This document shows, piece by piece, positions 1 to 5,462 of a stretch of 5,462 nucleotides of DNA. Position numbers and translations under genes: made by a program. The DNA comes from an uncultured bacterium (lineage in GTDB: Bacteria; CALINM01), in contig CALINM010000092.1 in assembly GCA_938045315.1 (NCBI GenBank), forward strand, positions 1-5,462, written 5' to 3'. The notes under the pieces were generated by a model. It saw nothing but the letters and a program-made list of their open reading frames with translations, did no database searches and was not told the DNA's origin. Every line of letters begins with the position of its first letter. Within the stretch, counting starts at the first letter, position 1.

Positions 1-128
1 ACAAAAGGAACAATTTTATTTTCCTGTTCCAAAACGAAACCAATTATTTCATTCTTATTTTCAATTCTATAAATTCTAAAACCAAATCCCTCAACATCAG
101 AGGGGGAACATTTTTTGATTTTAGCTAA
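1..128 (-). other. Orphan open frame after purE, partial; possible frameshifted gene start or remnant
   Basis: On the minus strand, one frame is open from just after an in-frame TAA (131-129) to the window edge, about 42 codons. Its product includes DVEGFGFRIYRIENKNEI followed by IGFVLEQENKIVPF. The charge pattern and codon choice look like real protein, more so than the plus-strand reading, which is mostly F, N and I. I do not recognise a family. There is no ATG or GTG in frame; the only conventional start is a TTG at 32-30. An ATG at 111-109 lies in another frame and hits a stop after four codons. If the run of five C (106-102 on this strand) were one base shorter, that ATG would open straight into this frame as MFPSDVEGFGF. 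No clear ribosome-binding site precedes it. Options are a sequencing or natural frameshift, a pseudogene, or chance. No terminator is obvious between it and purE. Confidence 0.35.
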
Positions 129-169
129 TTAAAAACCTAAACCACGAAACGTTTTCTTCTTTTAAAATT

Positions 170-688
170 TTATTTTTGTGAAAATTTAGTTTTAACTGTA
201 TCTTTTAGCCTTTTAGATTTTTCAAGGACCTGGCTTTTTAATTCATTTTTATAACTGATTATTTTATCCATAATTTGAGGATCACTTATAGCAATTATTT
301 GAGCAGCTAATATTCCAGCATTTTTTGCACCATCTAAAGCCATAGTAGCTACAGGTATACCAGAAGGCATTTGAAGAATTGAAAGTATTGAATCCCAACC
401 GTCAATAGAAATAGATGATTTTATTGGAACTCCTATAACCGGAAGGGGTGTTAGTGCGGCTATTACTCCTGGAAGATGTGCTGCGCCACCAGCCCCAGCA
501 ATGATCACTTTAATGCCTCTTTTATGGGCATTTTTTGCAAAATCAAACACAATATCTGGTGCTCTATGCGCCGACATTATCTCCATTTCATACTTAATAT
601 TAAAATAATCAAGAATTTCGCCTGCTTGTTTCATAATTGAGAGATCAGAATCAGAACCCATCACTATGCTAACTAATTCTTTATTCAT
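170..688 (-). CDS. purE: N5-carboxyaminoimidazole ribonucleotide mutase, class I PurE
   Basis: PurE moves the carboxyl group of N5-CAIR to C4 of the imidazole ring in de novo purine synthesis, acting with the ATP-dependent PurK, which is not in this window. The 172-residue protein shows the N-terminal phosphate-binding GSDSD (11-15), SAHRAP with catalytic H41 (39-44), AGAGGAAHLPG (64-74), LPVIGVP (82-88), SILQMPSGIPVAT (103-115) and GAKNAGILAAQI (120-131). The GGAAHLPG loop and HR pair indicate class I (mutase), not the class II AIR carboxylase. From memory, the shortened loop before KNAGILAA and the extended, lysine-rich C-terminal helix resemble Thermotoga maritima PurE. Position 43 is Ala where Thr is commonest. 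The ATG has a GGAGGA ribosome-binding site. The gene sits 100 nt after truB and probably has its own promoter. Function is secure. Confidence 0.97.
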   Translation of the reverse strand: MNKELVSIVMGSDSDLSIMKQAGEILDYFNIKYEMEIMSAHRAPDIVFDFAKNAHKRGIKVIIAGAGGAAHLPGVIAALTPLPVIGVPIKSSISIDGWDSILSILQMPSGIPVATMALDGAKNAGILAAQIIAISDPQIMDKIISYKNELKSQVLEKSKRLKDTVKTKFSQK

Positions 689-693
689 AAATA

Positions 694-699
694 TCCTCC
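694..699 (-). promoter_or_regulatory. Ribosome-binding site of purE
   Basis: The minus strand reads GGAGGA, 5 nt from the ATG at 688-686. It is the strongest Shine-Dalgarno sequence in the window and fixes the purE start. Confidence 0.85.
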
Positions 700-717
700 A
701 TTAAAAATATTATTTAG

Positions 718-723
718 ATTATA
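718..723 (-). promoter_or_regulatory. Putative -10 element of a purE promoter
   Basis: The minus strand reads a perfect TATAAT in the 100-nt gap between truB and purE. Transcription would begin near 710, leaving a leader of about 20 nt that includes the ribosome-binding site. The match 17 nt upstream (ATGCAA, 741-746) is only 3 of 6 to the TTGACA consensus; a closer hexamer, TTGAGA (746-751), is 22 nt away, too far. In such AT-rich DNA a TATAAT can arise by chance, so this rests mostly on position and on the change of pathway at this point. Confidence 0.45.
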
Positions 724-788
724 ATCAAAAATCAAAATTTTTGCATCTCAAAATAGCTTTTAACTTTTTTCAAACCTTATAAAGAACC

Positions 789-1667
789 TCATTTATCAAA
801 CAAAATCCTAATGGGTTTTAGTGCAGACTTTCCATTAACATTTCCAATCTCAAAGATGGCCACAGCATTATTTTTGTATACACCTAAAAAGTTCATACTA
901 TTACATGTCAAATCTTTAAAAATATATTTTCCTTTGTAAACATCATCTACTTCCTGTGATGTTAAAGTAATCTTCTGTAGAAAGGGTAGGGCTTCCACCA
1001 GAGGTATTAAGAATTTATCCATTGAATCATTCTTTAGCAGTCTATCTAAATCAATGGCATTTTCCAAATTGAACATACCAATCTTTGTTCTTAACAAGCT
1101 TCTAACATGGGCACCACAACCAAGTTTTGTCCCCAGATCCCTCGCAACTGCCCTAATGTAAGTTCCTTTGCTACATCTTATTTTCAAGCTTAGAAAAGGC
1201 TTTTTATAATCTAAAATTTCAATATTATAGATCCTAACCCTTCTTGGCCTTAAACTTACTTTTAATCCCTTTCTCACTCTATCAGATGCCCTGATACCAT
1301 TTATCTTTAAAGCTGAATATTCAGGTGGTATTTGTTCTATTTCCCCAATAAAAGTTTTAATCACCTCCATTATTTTATCTTCCTCTGGTAATTCACCGTA
1401 ATGCACATAACTTTGAATACCACAAATATCAAATGTATCTGTTGATATACCTAAATGAATCACAGTTTCATATTCTTTATCGAGATCTATATAATATTTA
1501 AGTATCTTAGTACCCTCATTTATACCAATAATAAGAAGTCCAGTAGCAAAGAAATCAAGTGTACCTCCATGACCTATTTTTTTAATTTTAAAGTGTCTTT
1601 TCATTTTATCAATTACTTTAAAAGATGTTATATTAGCTGGTTTATTTAGCAGCAAAATCCCGTTCAT
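789..1667 (-). CDS. truB: tRNA pseudouridine(55) synthase TruB
   Basis: TruB converts U55 in the T-loop of tRNAs to pseudouridine and also acts as a tRNA-folding chaperone. The 292-residue protein starts at the family's canonical INGxLLLxKP position (MNGILLLNKP, 1-10). It carries the catalytic loop GHGGTLD with nucleophile D38 (32-38), the stacking Tyr in KEYE (64-67), TDTFDICG (76-83), PPEYSALKINGIRASD (114-129), CSKGTYIRAVARDLG (165-179) and GCGAHVRSLLRT (183-194). A PUA-like C-terminal region follows (about 230-292). Length is normal. An oddity is DFFATG after the catalytic Asp, where the family nearly always has DP(L/F)ATG. Its ATG lies 26 nt inside the end of nrnA, with only a poor ribosome-binding site (GAG touching the start, or GAGG 12 nt away), so translation probably depends on ribosomes reading nrnA. 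It is the last gene of the operon; no rpsO or ribF follows. Confidence 0.96.
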   Translation of the reverse strand: MNGILLLNKPANITSFKVIDKMKRHFKIKKIGHGGTLDFFATGLLIIGINEGTKILKYYIDLDKEYETVIHLGISTDTFDICGIQSYVHYGELPEEDKIMEVIKTFIGEIEQIPPEYSALKINGIRASDRVRKGLKVSLRPRRVRIYNIEILDYKKPFLSLKIRCSKGTYIRAVARDLGTKLGCGAHVRSLLRTKIGMFNLENAIDLDRLLKNDSMDKFLIPLVEALPFLQKITLTSQEVDDVYKGKYIFKDLTCNSMNFLGVYKNNAVAIFEIGNVNGKSALKPIRILFDK

Positions 1668-2619
1668 ACTCTTTTAGGACCTCTAATACTTTCTTAGTAG
1701 CTTCTTCATATGTACCCTGTATTTTACAACCCGCTGCATTTCTATGACCACCACCACCCAAAGATTTTGCAATTATTGAAACATCAATATTCCCCTTTGA
1801 TCTCATACTCAATTTAAAACTATCACCATCGTTTTCTTTAAAAATAATAGACAATTCTACACCTTCAATGGCTCTACCAAAATTTACAAAACCTTCAGTA
1901 ATATCAACACTCGCATTATATTTTGCTAACATTTGTTTTGTTACAAGCATAAAAGCAACTTTTCCATCTAAATGAAGTGTAAGAGTAGATAAGACATCTC
2001 CAAGGAGCTTCATTCTTTCGAAGGGATAATTTTCATAAATGTTCATCGATACAAACCAGGGATCCACACCTAACTGAAGAAGCTCAGCTGCGATTTGAAA
2101 ACTTTTTGCCCTTGTTGAAGCATATCTAAATGACCCTGTGTCAACAACTATAGCTGTATAAAGGTTTATAGCTATTTCATAATTTATTGCAATATTCAAT
2201 TTCTTCAGAAGATCAAATAATACTTCCCCAGCAGCAGCAGCATTTTTATCAACAAAATTTATATCACCAAAGTAATCATTAGTGCTATGATGATCAATAT
2301 TAATAATTTTTAACTTTTCTAACTTATTTTTCAAACTTCCTATTCTTCCCAAATCGCCACAATCAACAACAAATATACAGTCAAACTCATTTATTGAAGA
2401 AATTTTTTTAATGAGTTGATCACTACCGGGGAGAAATTTCAAAATTTTTGGTACTCCACTCTCGTTATAGACACAAACATTTTTTCCTAAATTTTTCAAA
2501 GCATAATATAAGGCTAATGAGGTACCAATAGCATCACCTTCCGGATCAATATGAGAAACTACAATAAATGAATTATTTTCATTTATTGTTTTTTTAAGTT
2601 CGTCAATTTGACTATTCAA
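1642..2619 (-). CDS. nrnA: DHH/DHHA1 phosphoesterase, NrnA-like nanoRNase/pAp phosphatase
   Basis: The 325-residue protein has the two-domain architecture of the NrnA group, metal-dependent enzymes that degrade oligoribonucleotides of a few nucleotides and dephosphorylate pAp. In the DHH domain I see motif I HIDPEGDAIG (23-32), motif II VVDCGD (84-89), the DHH triad at 109-111 and motif IV VVDTGSFRY (158-166). The C-terminal DHHA1 domain ends with the substrate-binding GGGGHRNAAG loop (288-297). The likely metal ligands H23, D29, D86, H110 and D160 are present; position 27, usually Asp in NrnA proteins, is Glu. Length is normal. The start is a TTG, supported by an AAGGA ribosome-binding site 6 nt upstream and by an in-frame stop just above it. 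It begins 2 nt after rbfA and overlaps truB by 26 nt. Family assignment is firm; whether it acts mainly on nanoRNA, pAp or another small phosphodiester cannot be told from sequence. Confidence 0.92.
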   Translation of the reverse strand: MNSQIDELKKTINENNSFIVVSHIDPEGDAIGTSLALYYALKNLGKNVCVYNESGVPKILKFLPGSDQLIKKISSINEFDCIFVVDCGDLGRIGSLKNKLEKLKIINIDHHSTNDYFGDINFVDKNAAAAGEVLFDLLKKLNIAINYEIAINLYTAIVVDTGSFRYASTRAKSFQIAAELLQLGVDPWFVSMNIYENYPFERMKLLGDVLSTLTLHLDGKVAFMLVTKQMLAKYNASVDITEGFVNFGRAIEGVELSIIFKENDGDSFKLSMRSKGNIDVSIIAKSLGGGGHRNAAGCKIQGTYEEATKKVLEVLKEYERDFAAK

Positions 2620-2621
2620 GC

Positions 2622-2957
2622 CTAATCCTTTTTATTTTCCTTTGATACCATACCTAAAATTTCTAATGTATCATCATAAACAAAGATTAAATTTGGCACT
2701 CTTTTAATTTGCAGCGCTTCAGAAATAGCATGTCTTAAAAAACCTTTAGCACTTTCAAAACCCTTCTCAACAGATCTTCTTTCTCTACCTGAGGGGATAA
2801 AATAGTAAACCTTTGCCTGAGATAAATCTTGAGTTATCTCCACATGAGTTATAGTAACACCTTCAAGGCGCGGATCATGTATTTCTTTGTATATGAGAAC
2901 TGATATCTCCCTTTGAATAGCGGAACATACCCTCTTTACTCTATGAGTCTTTACCAT
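2622..2957 (-). CDS. rbfA: Ribosome-binding factor A (30S maturation)
   Basis: RbfA is a small KH-fold protein that binds the free 30S subunit near helix 1 of 16S rRNA and supports late maturation, notably in the cold. The 111-residue product has the family landmarks in order: the N-terminal RVKRVCSAIQREIS helix (6-19), the EIHDPRL segment (25-31), VTITHVEITQDLSQAKVYY (34-52), a helix around KGFESAKGFLRHAI, and the late VPNLIFVYDDTLE strand (about 87-99). Length is typical for a form without a long C-terminal tail. The ATG at 2957 is preceded by a good AGGAGA ribosome-binding site and overlaps the end of ylxP by 7 nt. Its own last codons carry the ribosome-binding site of the next gene. Position between infB/ylxP and truB is the classic context for rbfA. 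Confidence 0.96.
   Translation of the reverse strand: MVKTHRVKRVCSAIQREISVLIYKEIHDPRLEGVTITHVEITQDLSQAKVYYFIPSGRERRSVEKGFESAKGFLRHAISEALQIKRVPNLIFVYDDTLEILGMVSKENKKD
2626..2630 (-). promoter_or_regulatory. Ribosome-binding site supporting the TTG start of nrnA
   Basis: The minus strand reads AAGGA, with a 6-nt spacer to TTG at 2619-2617. It lies within the last sense codons of rbfA. An in-frame TAA a few codons upstream of the TTG excludes a longer protein in this frame, so the TTG start is well supported. Confidence 0.7.
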
Positions 2958-3238
2958 GTAAATATCTCCTTTTTAACATTAATAACATTGCATAGATGAA
3001 GATTTTCAACAAAATCCTCAATTTTAGTAAAAATACTTTCAATAATTGAGGAAGATGATGAAACAATAGCTATACCTATTACAGCTCTTTGCCATAAATC
3101 TTGCCCATCTACTTCAGCTACTGAAACAGGAAATTTATTTTTTATATTATCAATTATTTTTTTTAAAATCTGTCTTTTAGCCTTAAGTGACTGGGCATGT
3201 TCAATATGTATATCAAATGCACATAATCCAACATACAT
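2951..3238 (-). CDS. ylxP: YlxP/DUF503 family protein, 30S-associated
   Basis: This 95-residue protein belongs to the small DUF503 (YlxP-like) family, which has a ferredoxin-like fold. Family members are typically encoded beside infB and rbfA and are thought to assist ribosome assembly or RbfA-type functions; the biochemistry is thinly established. The sequence shows the family hallmarks: an N-terminal strand (YVGLCAFDIHI, residues 2-12), the SLKAKRQILKKI helix (about 17-28) and the signature VSVAEVDGQDLWQRAVIGIA (about 38-57), followed by a serine-rich turn and a C-terminal helix and strand. Length is normal for the family. The start is ATG at 3238, five bases after the infB stop. The ribosome-binding site is weak (AAAGG, 9-nt spacer, lying over the end of infB), which suggests coupling to infB translation. 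Its 3' end overlaps rbfA by 7 nt. The family call is secure; the molecular role is inferred from the family and neighbours. Confidence 0.93.
   Translation of the reverse strand: MYVGLCAFDIHIEHAQSLKAKRQILKKIIDNIKNKFPVSVAEVDGQDLWQRAVIGIAIVSSSSSIIESIFTKIEDFVENLHLCNVINVKKEIFTW
2965..2970 (-). promoter_or_regulatory. Ribosome-binding site of rbfA
   Basis: The minus strand reads AGGAGA here, 7 nt upstream of the rbfA ATG (2957-2955) and inside the last codons of ylxP. It is a strong Shine-Dalgarno match that fixes the rbfA start and shows re-initiation across the 7-nt overlap. Confidence 0.8.
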
Positions 3239-3243
3239 CTCTA

Positions 3244-5462
3244 TTAACCTTTACTTAGATCATCAAGTTTTACAGTTATCTGTCTTATTTCATAAAATTC
3301 CATAATATCACCAACTTTTATATCATTCCATCCATCGAGAGAAATACCACACTCAAAACCCTGCTGAACTTCTCTCACATCGTCTTTAAACCTTTTCAAA
3401 GAAGAAATTTTACCTTCAAAAATAACTTGTTTATCTCTAAACAACTTAACTTTATCATTTCTCATTACTCTACCCTCAAGTACATAACTCCCAGCTATAG
3501 TACCAACCTTTGAAACATAAAAAGTTTGTCTTACTTCAGCTTTACCAACCAAAACCTCCTGTATAACAGGCTTAAGTAAACCCTCAAGGGCAAGTTTAAC
3601 ATTATCTACAAGATCATAAATGATGTTATAAATTTTAATATCTATCTTGTTCTTTTCTGCTAACTGCTGGGCTTTAAAATCCGTCCTAACATTAAAACCT
3701 ATTATTATTGCATTTGAAGCTTCAGCAAGCATGACATCCGATTCACTTATTGAACCAACTCCTGAATGAATTATGTTCACTTTAACCTTTTCTGTAGAAA
3801 CTCTCTTTAGAGCTTCAGTAACTGCTTCAACAGAACCCTGAACATCAGCCTTTAAAACTATATTTAATTCCTGTATTTCACCTTGCTGAATTCTTTCATA
3901 CACTTCCTCAAGTGATAACCTAGTTTTTTTAGCCATTTCTTTTTCTTTAAGTTTAGCTTCTCTTAAGTTTGCAATCTGTCTTGCCTTTCTCTCGTCAGAA
4001 ACAACTATAAAATGCTCACCTGCATCTGGAACCCCAGGTAACCCCAGAACTTCAACTGGTGTTGAGGGACCAGCTTTATCGATTTTTTTACCCTTATCAT
4101 TTATTAAAGAACGAACTCTACCATAATAAGTACCCACAATAAAAGGATCTCCAACTTTTAATGTGCCTTCCTGCACAAGAACTGTAGCAACTGGACCACG
4201 TCCTTTATCTAACTTTGATTCTATTACCACACCTTTTGCAAGTTTATCAGGATTTGCCTTTAATTCCATTACTTCAGCCTGTATAAGTATTAAATCAAGA
4301 AGTTCCTGAATTCCTTTACCAATTTTTGCTGACACTTCCGCATAAAGAGTCGTTCCACCCCATTCTTCTGGTATTAAACCTTTTTCAGCAAGCATATTTT
4401 TTACTCTATCAGGATTTGCACCTGGCTTATCTATCTTATTAATTGCAACAATTATAGGTACATTAGCTGCCCTGGCATGATTCAAAGCCTCGATAGTTTG
4501 AGGCATCGGGCCTTCATCAGCAGCAACAACTAAAATTACTATGTCTGTTACCTGAGCACCCCTTGCTCTCATAGCTGTAAAAGCTTCATGTCCTGGTGTA
4601 TCAAGAAAAGTTATTGTTCCTTTACCAATTTCTACTTGATATGCACCTATATGCTGAGTTATACCACCTGCTTCAGTAGCTACCACATTTGTTTTTCTTA
4701 TTGCATCGAGAAGGGATGTTTTTCCATGATCTACATGACCCATAATCGTTACAACAGGAGGTCTTGGCTGCTTTTTCTGTTCATCCTTTTCAGCATGCTC
4801 CTCTGCAATTAAGTCTTCCACATCTATACTAACCTTTTCTACTTCATATCCAAATTCACTTGCTACAATAGCCGCTGTATCTGAATCTATTATATGATTA
4901 ATCGTAACCATCATACCTAAATCAAGAAAAGTTTTTATTACCTGGGCTGTTTTTACACCCATCCTTTTTGCCAGTTCACCAACAGAAATAGCTTCTGCTA
5001 TTTTTAATGGTTTCTTTATAGCAAGTTTTTCAATTACTGTTTCTTCTTCTTTCTTCTTTTTTTGTATAACTAACTTATCTTCTCTTTCTTTCAGTTCCAA
5101 TAACTGATCTTTCTTCAAAACTTCCTTCTTTTTTTCGAAACCTTTTCTTCTCTCACCTTTTTGCTCTACTGGAACTTCAGAAGGTGCTTTAATATCTTTA
5201 GGCCCCATTATTATTTCACGTTTACCAGGCGCTATTGTCCTTTCTTTTTCTTTTACCTGTTTATCAAATTTATCCCTTTTAAATTCCTTCTTTGGATGCT
5301 GATAATCTCTTCTATCTTGTGGTTTTTTCTCAAAAGTTTTTTCTCTTTTGTGAAAGTCTACGGGTTTATGAGTTTTGGTTTCATGTATAGCACTACTAGC
5401 CATACTCTGGGCAAGTTCCTTTGCTAACTTTTCACTTTCTTCGGGACTCAATTTTTTCTCTT
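3244..5462 (-). CDS. infB: Translation initiation factor IF-2, 5'-truncated by window edge
   Basis: IF-2 is the GTPase that brings fMet-tRNA to the 30S subunit and promotes 50S joining. Residues are numbered from an in-frame TTG at 5451. After a K/E/R-rich linker (about 25-145) comes an IF2_N helical module (about 155-205). The GTPase domain follows, with G1 GHVDHGKT (238-245), G2 [10 protein letters not shown] (262-271), G3 DTPGH (284-288), G4 NKID (338-341) and G5 SAK (374-376). Then come a beta-barrel domain (about 405-500), domain III (about 528-630) and the C-terminal tRNA-binding barrel (about 637-725). The frame stays open upstream of the TTG to the window end (codons for E, K, K), and the usual first N-terminal helical module is absent. 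I therefore infer that the true start lies outside the window and that the TTG is internal. The gene ends in tandem in-frame stops, TAA then TAG. It is the first visible gene of the operon, 5 nt upstream of ylxP. Identity is certain; the 5' end is not. Confidence 0.98.
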   Translation of the reverse strand, partial: EKKLSPEESEKLAKELAQSMASSAIHETKTHKPVDFHKREKTFEKKPQDRRDYQHPKKEFKRDKFDKQVKEKERTIAPGKREIIMGPKDIKAPSEVPVEQKGERRKGFEKKKEVLKKDQLLELKEREDKLVIQKKKKEEETVIEKLAIKKPLKIAEAISVGELAKRMGVKTAQVIKTFLDLGMMVTINHIIDSDTAAIVASEFGYEVEKVSIDVEDLIAEEHAEKDEQKKQPRPPVVTIMGHVDHGKTSLLDAIRKTNVVATEAGGITQHIGAYQVEIGKGTITFLDTPGHEAFTAMRARGAQVTDIVILVVAADEGPMPQTIEALNHARAANVPIIVAINKIDKPGANPDRVKNMLAEKGLIPEEWGGTTLYAEVSAKIGKGIQELLDLILIQAEVMELKANPDKLAKGVVIESKLDKGRGPVATVLVQEGTLKVGDPFIVGTYYGRVRSLINDKGKKIDKAGPSTPVEVLGLPGVPDAGEHFIVVSDERKARQIANLREAKLKEKEMAKKTRLSLEEVYERIQQGEIQELNIVLKADVQGSVEAVTEALKRVSTEKVKVNIIHSGVGSISESDVMLAEASNAIIIGFNVRTDFKAQQLAEKNKIDIKIYNIIYDLVDNVKLALEGLLKPVIQEVLVGKAEVRQTFYVSKVGTIAGSYVLEGRVMRNDKVKLFRDKQVIFEGKISSLKRFKDDVREVQQGFECGISLDGWNDIKVGDIMEFYEIRQITVKLDDLSKG

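Noticed and set aside
88-116. Hairpin CCCTC-(7 nt)-GAGGG followed by T6 on the plus strand, as an intrinsic terminator
   Set aside because: The stem is only 5 bp, the T run begins 6 nt after it, and no plus-strand gene ends upstream of it; it also lies within the coding-like minus frame.
1-128. Plus-strand open frame reaching a TAA at 126-128, as the end of a convergent gene
   Set aside because: Its translation is a monotonous F/N/I/S-rich string typical of the antisense of an AT-rich gene; the minus strand reads far more like protein.
726-743. Inverted repeat CAAAAA/TTTTTG with a 6-nt loop, as a truB terminator
   Set aside because: The stem is nearly all A-T pairs and no T tract follows it on the minus strand; such repeats are expected by chance in DNA this AT-rich.
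689-788. Purine riboswitch or PurR-type operator ahead of purE
   Set aside because: The predicted leader is only about 20 nt and the gap shows no conserved riboswitch pairing or PurR-box-like palindrome.
1455-1649. Plus-strand 64-codon frame inside truB
   Set aside because: It is antisense to the conserved N-terminal half of truB, with an aromatic and Ile-rich product and no ribosome-binding context.
4588-4812. Plus-strand 74-codon frame inside infB
   Set aside because: It is antisense to the GTPase domain of IF-2; the Cys/Tyr/Ser-rich product is a shadow of that gene.
5161-5427. Plus-strand 88-codon frame with a hydrophobic, membrane-like product
   Set aside because: It is the complement of the lysine/glutamate-rich IF-2 linker, which automatically yields Phe/Leu-rich antisense; not a membrane protein gene.

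Overview
The window is an AT-rich stretch (roughly one third G+C by eye) in which every convincing gene lies on the minus strand, so the reading order runs from position 5462 down to 1. It is a piece of a core bacterial chromosome. I see no mobile element, CRISPR array, RNA gene, toxin or defence locus, or other sign of horizontal transfer. Gene content and order (infB, a DUF503/ylxP gene, rbfA, a DHH phosphoesterase, truB) fit an AT-rich, probably anaerobic bacterium. The insertion of ylxP and a DHH gene between infB and truB is seen in Firmicutes, deltaproteobacterial relatives and Deferribacteres-like lineages. I lean weakly to the last, but the window does not settle the phylum.

Positions 5462-789 hold a tightly packed translation and ribosome-maturation operon. 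First comes infB (initiation factor IF-2), whose 5' end is cut off by the window edge. It is followed by ylxP (95 aa), rbfA (30S maturation factor), an nrnA-like DHH/DHHA1 phosphoesterase (nanoRNase/pAp phosphatase family) and truB (tRNA Psi55 synthase). The junctions are a 5-nt gap, a 7-nt overlap, a 2-nt gap and a 26-nt overlap, which points to one transcript with translational coupling. The proteins work at related steps: IF-2 places initiator tRNA on the 30S subunit, RbfA and YlxP assist 30S assembly, TruB modifies tRNA, and the DHH enzyme clears very short RNA and pAp.

Positions 788-689 form the only real intergenic gap before purE. It has a perfect TATAAT hexamer and a strong Shine-Dalgarno sequence ahead of purE, so purE probably has its own promoter. 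No convincing terminator follows truB.

Positions 688-170 encode purE, a class I N5-CAIR mutase of de novo purine synthesis, unrelated in function to the upstream operon. Positions 169-1 carry a minus-strand open frame that reads like protein and runs off the window edge, but has no start codon at a sensible place. It is either a gene with a 5' frameshift or remnant, or chance coding-like sequence.

I did not find an undescribed system here. The items most worth a second look are the orphan frame at 1-128, the loss of the usual proline after the catalytic aspartate of TruB, and the Asp-to-Glu change in motif I of the DHH protein.
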